NCBI GenBank assembly: GCA_947095585.1
Contig: OX352761.1
Span: forward strand, 34,625,777 to 34,689,776
Length of the DNA stretch: 64,000 nt
DNA from: Nephrocerus scutellatus
Taxonomy: Eukaryota; Arthropoda; Insecta; Diptera; Pipunculidae
Direction of reading: 5' to 3'
A model generated the notes under the pieces. It saw nothing but the letters and a program-made list of their open reading frames with translations. It made no database searches and was not told the origin of the DNA. The position numbers were made by a program, and so were the translations under genes. Shown piece after piece: positions 63,395 through 64,000 of the stretch (position 1 is the first letter of the stretch; each line of letters opens with the position of its first letter).

Positions 63395-64000
63395 TCAAAA
63401 ATTTTTCAAAAACTGTTCTCACCGGAGATACACATGGGTTAAAAAAAATTTGTATGGAAAAAAATTCAAAACAAAAACTCAAAAATTTTTACAAAAAGTT
63501 CGGTTTATCGGAGGAACAAATATGTTTAAAATTTAAAGAAAATCGGGCTAATTTTAAAAAAAAAAAATTATGGCCCGGCCCCGTGTCTCCCAAAATATTA
63601 CAAAAATTTTTTTCCATCGGGATAAACATATGTTTAAAATTTGAAGAAAATCGGGCTAATTTTTAAAAAATTTATACGGGCACCCCTCGGGCCTCAGGGC
63701 GCTTTCGATCAAAAAATGCCCAAAAAGTTTTGTTCATCGGAGACACACGTGTTTATAAATTTTTTTATCAAAATCGGGTTAATTTTTATTTTAAATTTGT
63801 ATGAGGCCCCACGACCCCGGGGCACTCTCTAAAATTTTTACAATTAGTGTTGTCCATCGGAGATACACACGTGTATAAAATTTGAAGAAAGTCGGGTTAA
63901 GTTTTTTAAAAAATTTGTATGGTTCCACACGACCCCGGGGCCTGGGGTCTCCAAAATATTTACAAAAATTGTTGTCCATCGGAGGTACACCCGTGTGTAA
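63395..64000 (+). mobile_element. H-family monomer array, runs off the window (H17)
   Basis: Five to six monomers (CATCGGAGATACACACGTGT, TTTGAAGAAAATCGGGCTAA); neither terminus is visible and the array continues beyond 64000. Confidence 0.85.

Overview
This is a gene-poor, AT-rich, transposon-packed piece of an animal nuclear genome, most likely an insect. The evidence is a tRNA-derived SINE, RTE-, CR1/L2-, LOA- and I-type LINEs, Ty1/copia, hAT, pogo, PIF/Harbinger and Tc1/mariner remnants, and one intronless host gene with an A-rich start context. I cannot name the species. A fly (Diptera) is a weak guess.

Only one probable host gene is visible: an intact 150-residue UXT/prefoldin-alpha gene on the minus strand (56235-56687). 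Almost all other recognisable protein sequence belongs to mobile elements broken by stops, frameshifts or other insertions. The longest open element frame is the CR1-like reverse transcriptase at 34.75-36.6 kb.

The dominant component is one dispersed family, here called H. It has about 18 copies in both orientations. Its left end is AACAACCCATAAAAATT and its right end is TATAGAGAATTTAA. An 11-bp subterminal inverted repeat (TAAATTCTCTA/TAGAGAATTTA), a short (CCAG)n/(GGCT)n tract beside the right end, and a variable number of tandem 118-127 bp monomers lie inside. Each monomer carries the palindrome ACACATGTGT or a close variant. This resembles non-autonomous Helitron/Helentron-type elements, but no Rep/helicase is present and the class is inferred. 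A paralogous empty site within the window brackets the ends.

Layout: 0-2.2 kb scrambled SINE and H fragment; 2.2-3 kb CR1 remnant; 3-7.5 kb LOA-like LINE (minus); 7.7 kb SINE; 8.4 kb H; 8.9-12.4 kb a repeat carrying a 34-unit, roughly 102-bp G-rich minisatellite; 12.7-15 kb decayed copia with an inserted SINE; 15.1-20.5 kb RTE and mariner fragments; 20.5-22.9 kb H, CR1 and L2-like LINE; 24 kb C-rich minisatellite element; 26.9-32.6 kb a four-level nest (RTE > hAT > H > H); 34-37 kb a CR1 element inserted into an RTE frame; 37-41.6 kb PIF, pogo and an I-type LINE; 41.8-43.9 kb H split by a putative solo LTR, itself split by another H, the LTR having a heat-shock-like promoter; 45-50 kb a run of H copies; 50-52 kb an A/C-rich degenerate minisatellite; 52-56 kb SINE, DDE transposase, RTE and CR1 fragments; 56.2 kb UXT; 56.9-61.7 kb an inverted duplication of two TIR elements; then H, SINE and H to the end.

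The window therefore reads as a record of successive insertions, with insertion order recoverable at several points, around one small conserved gene.
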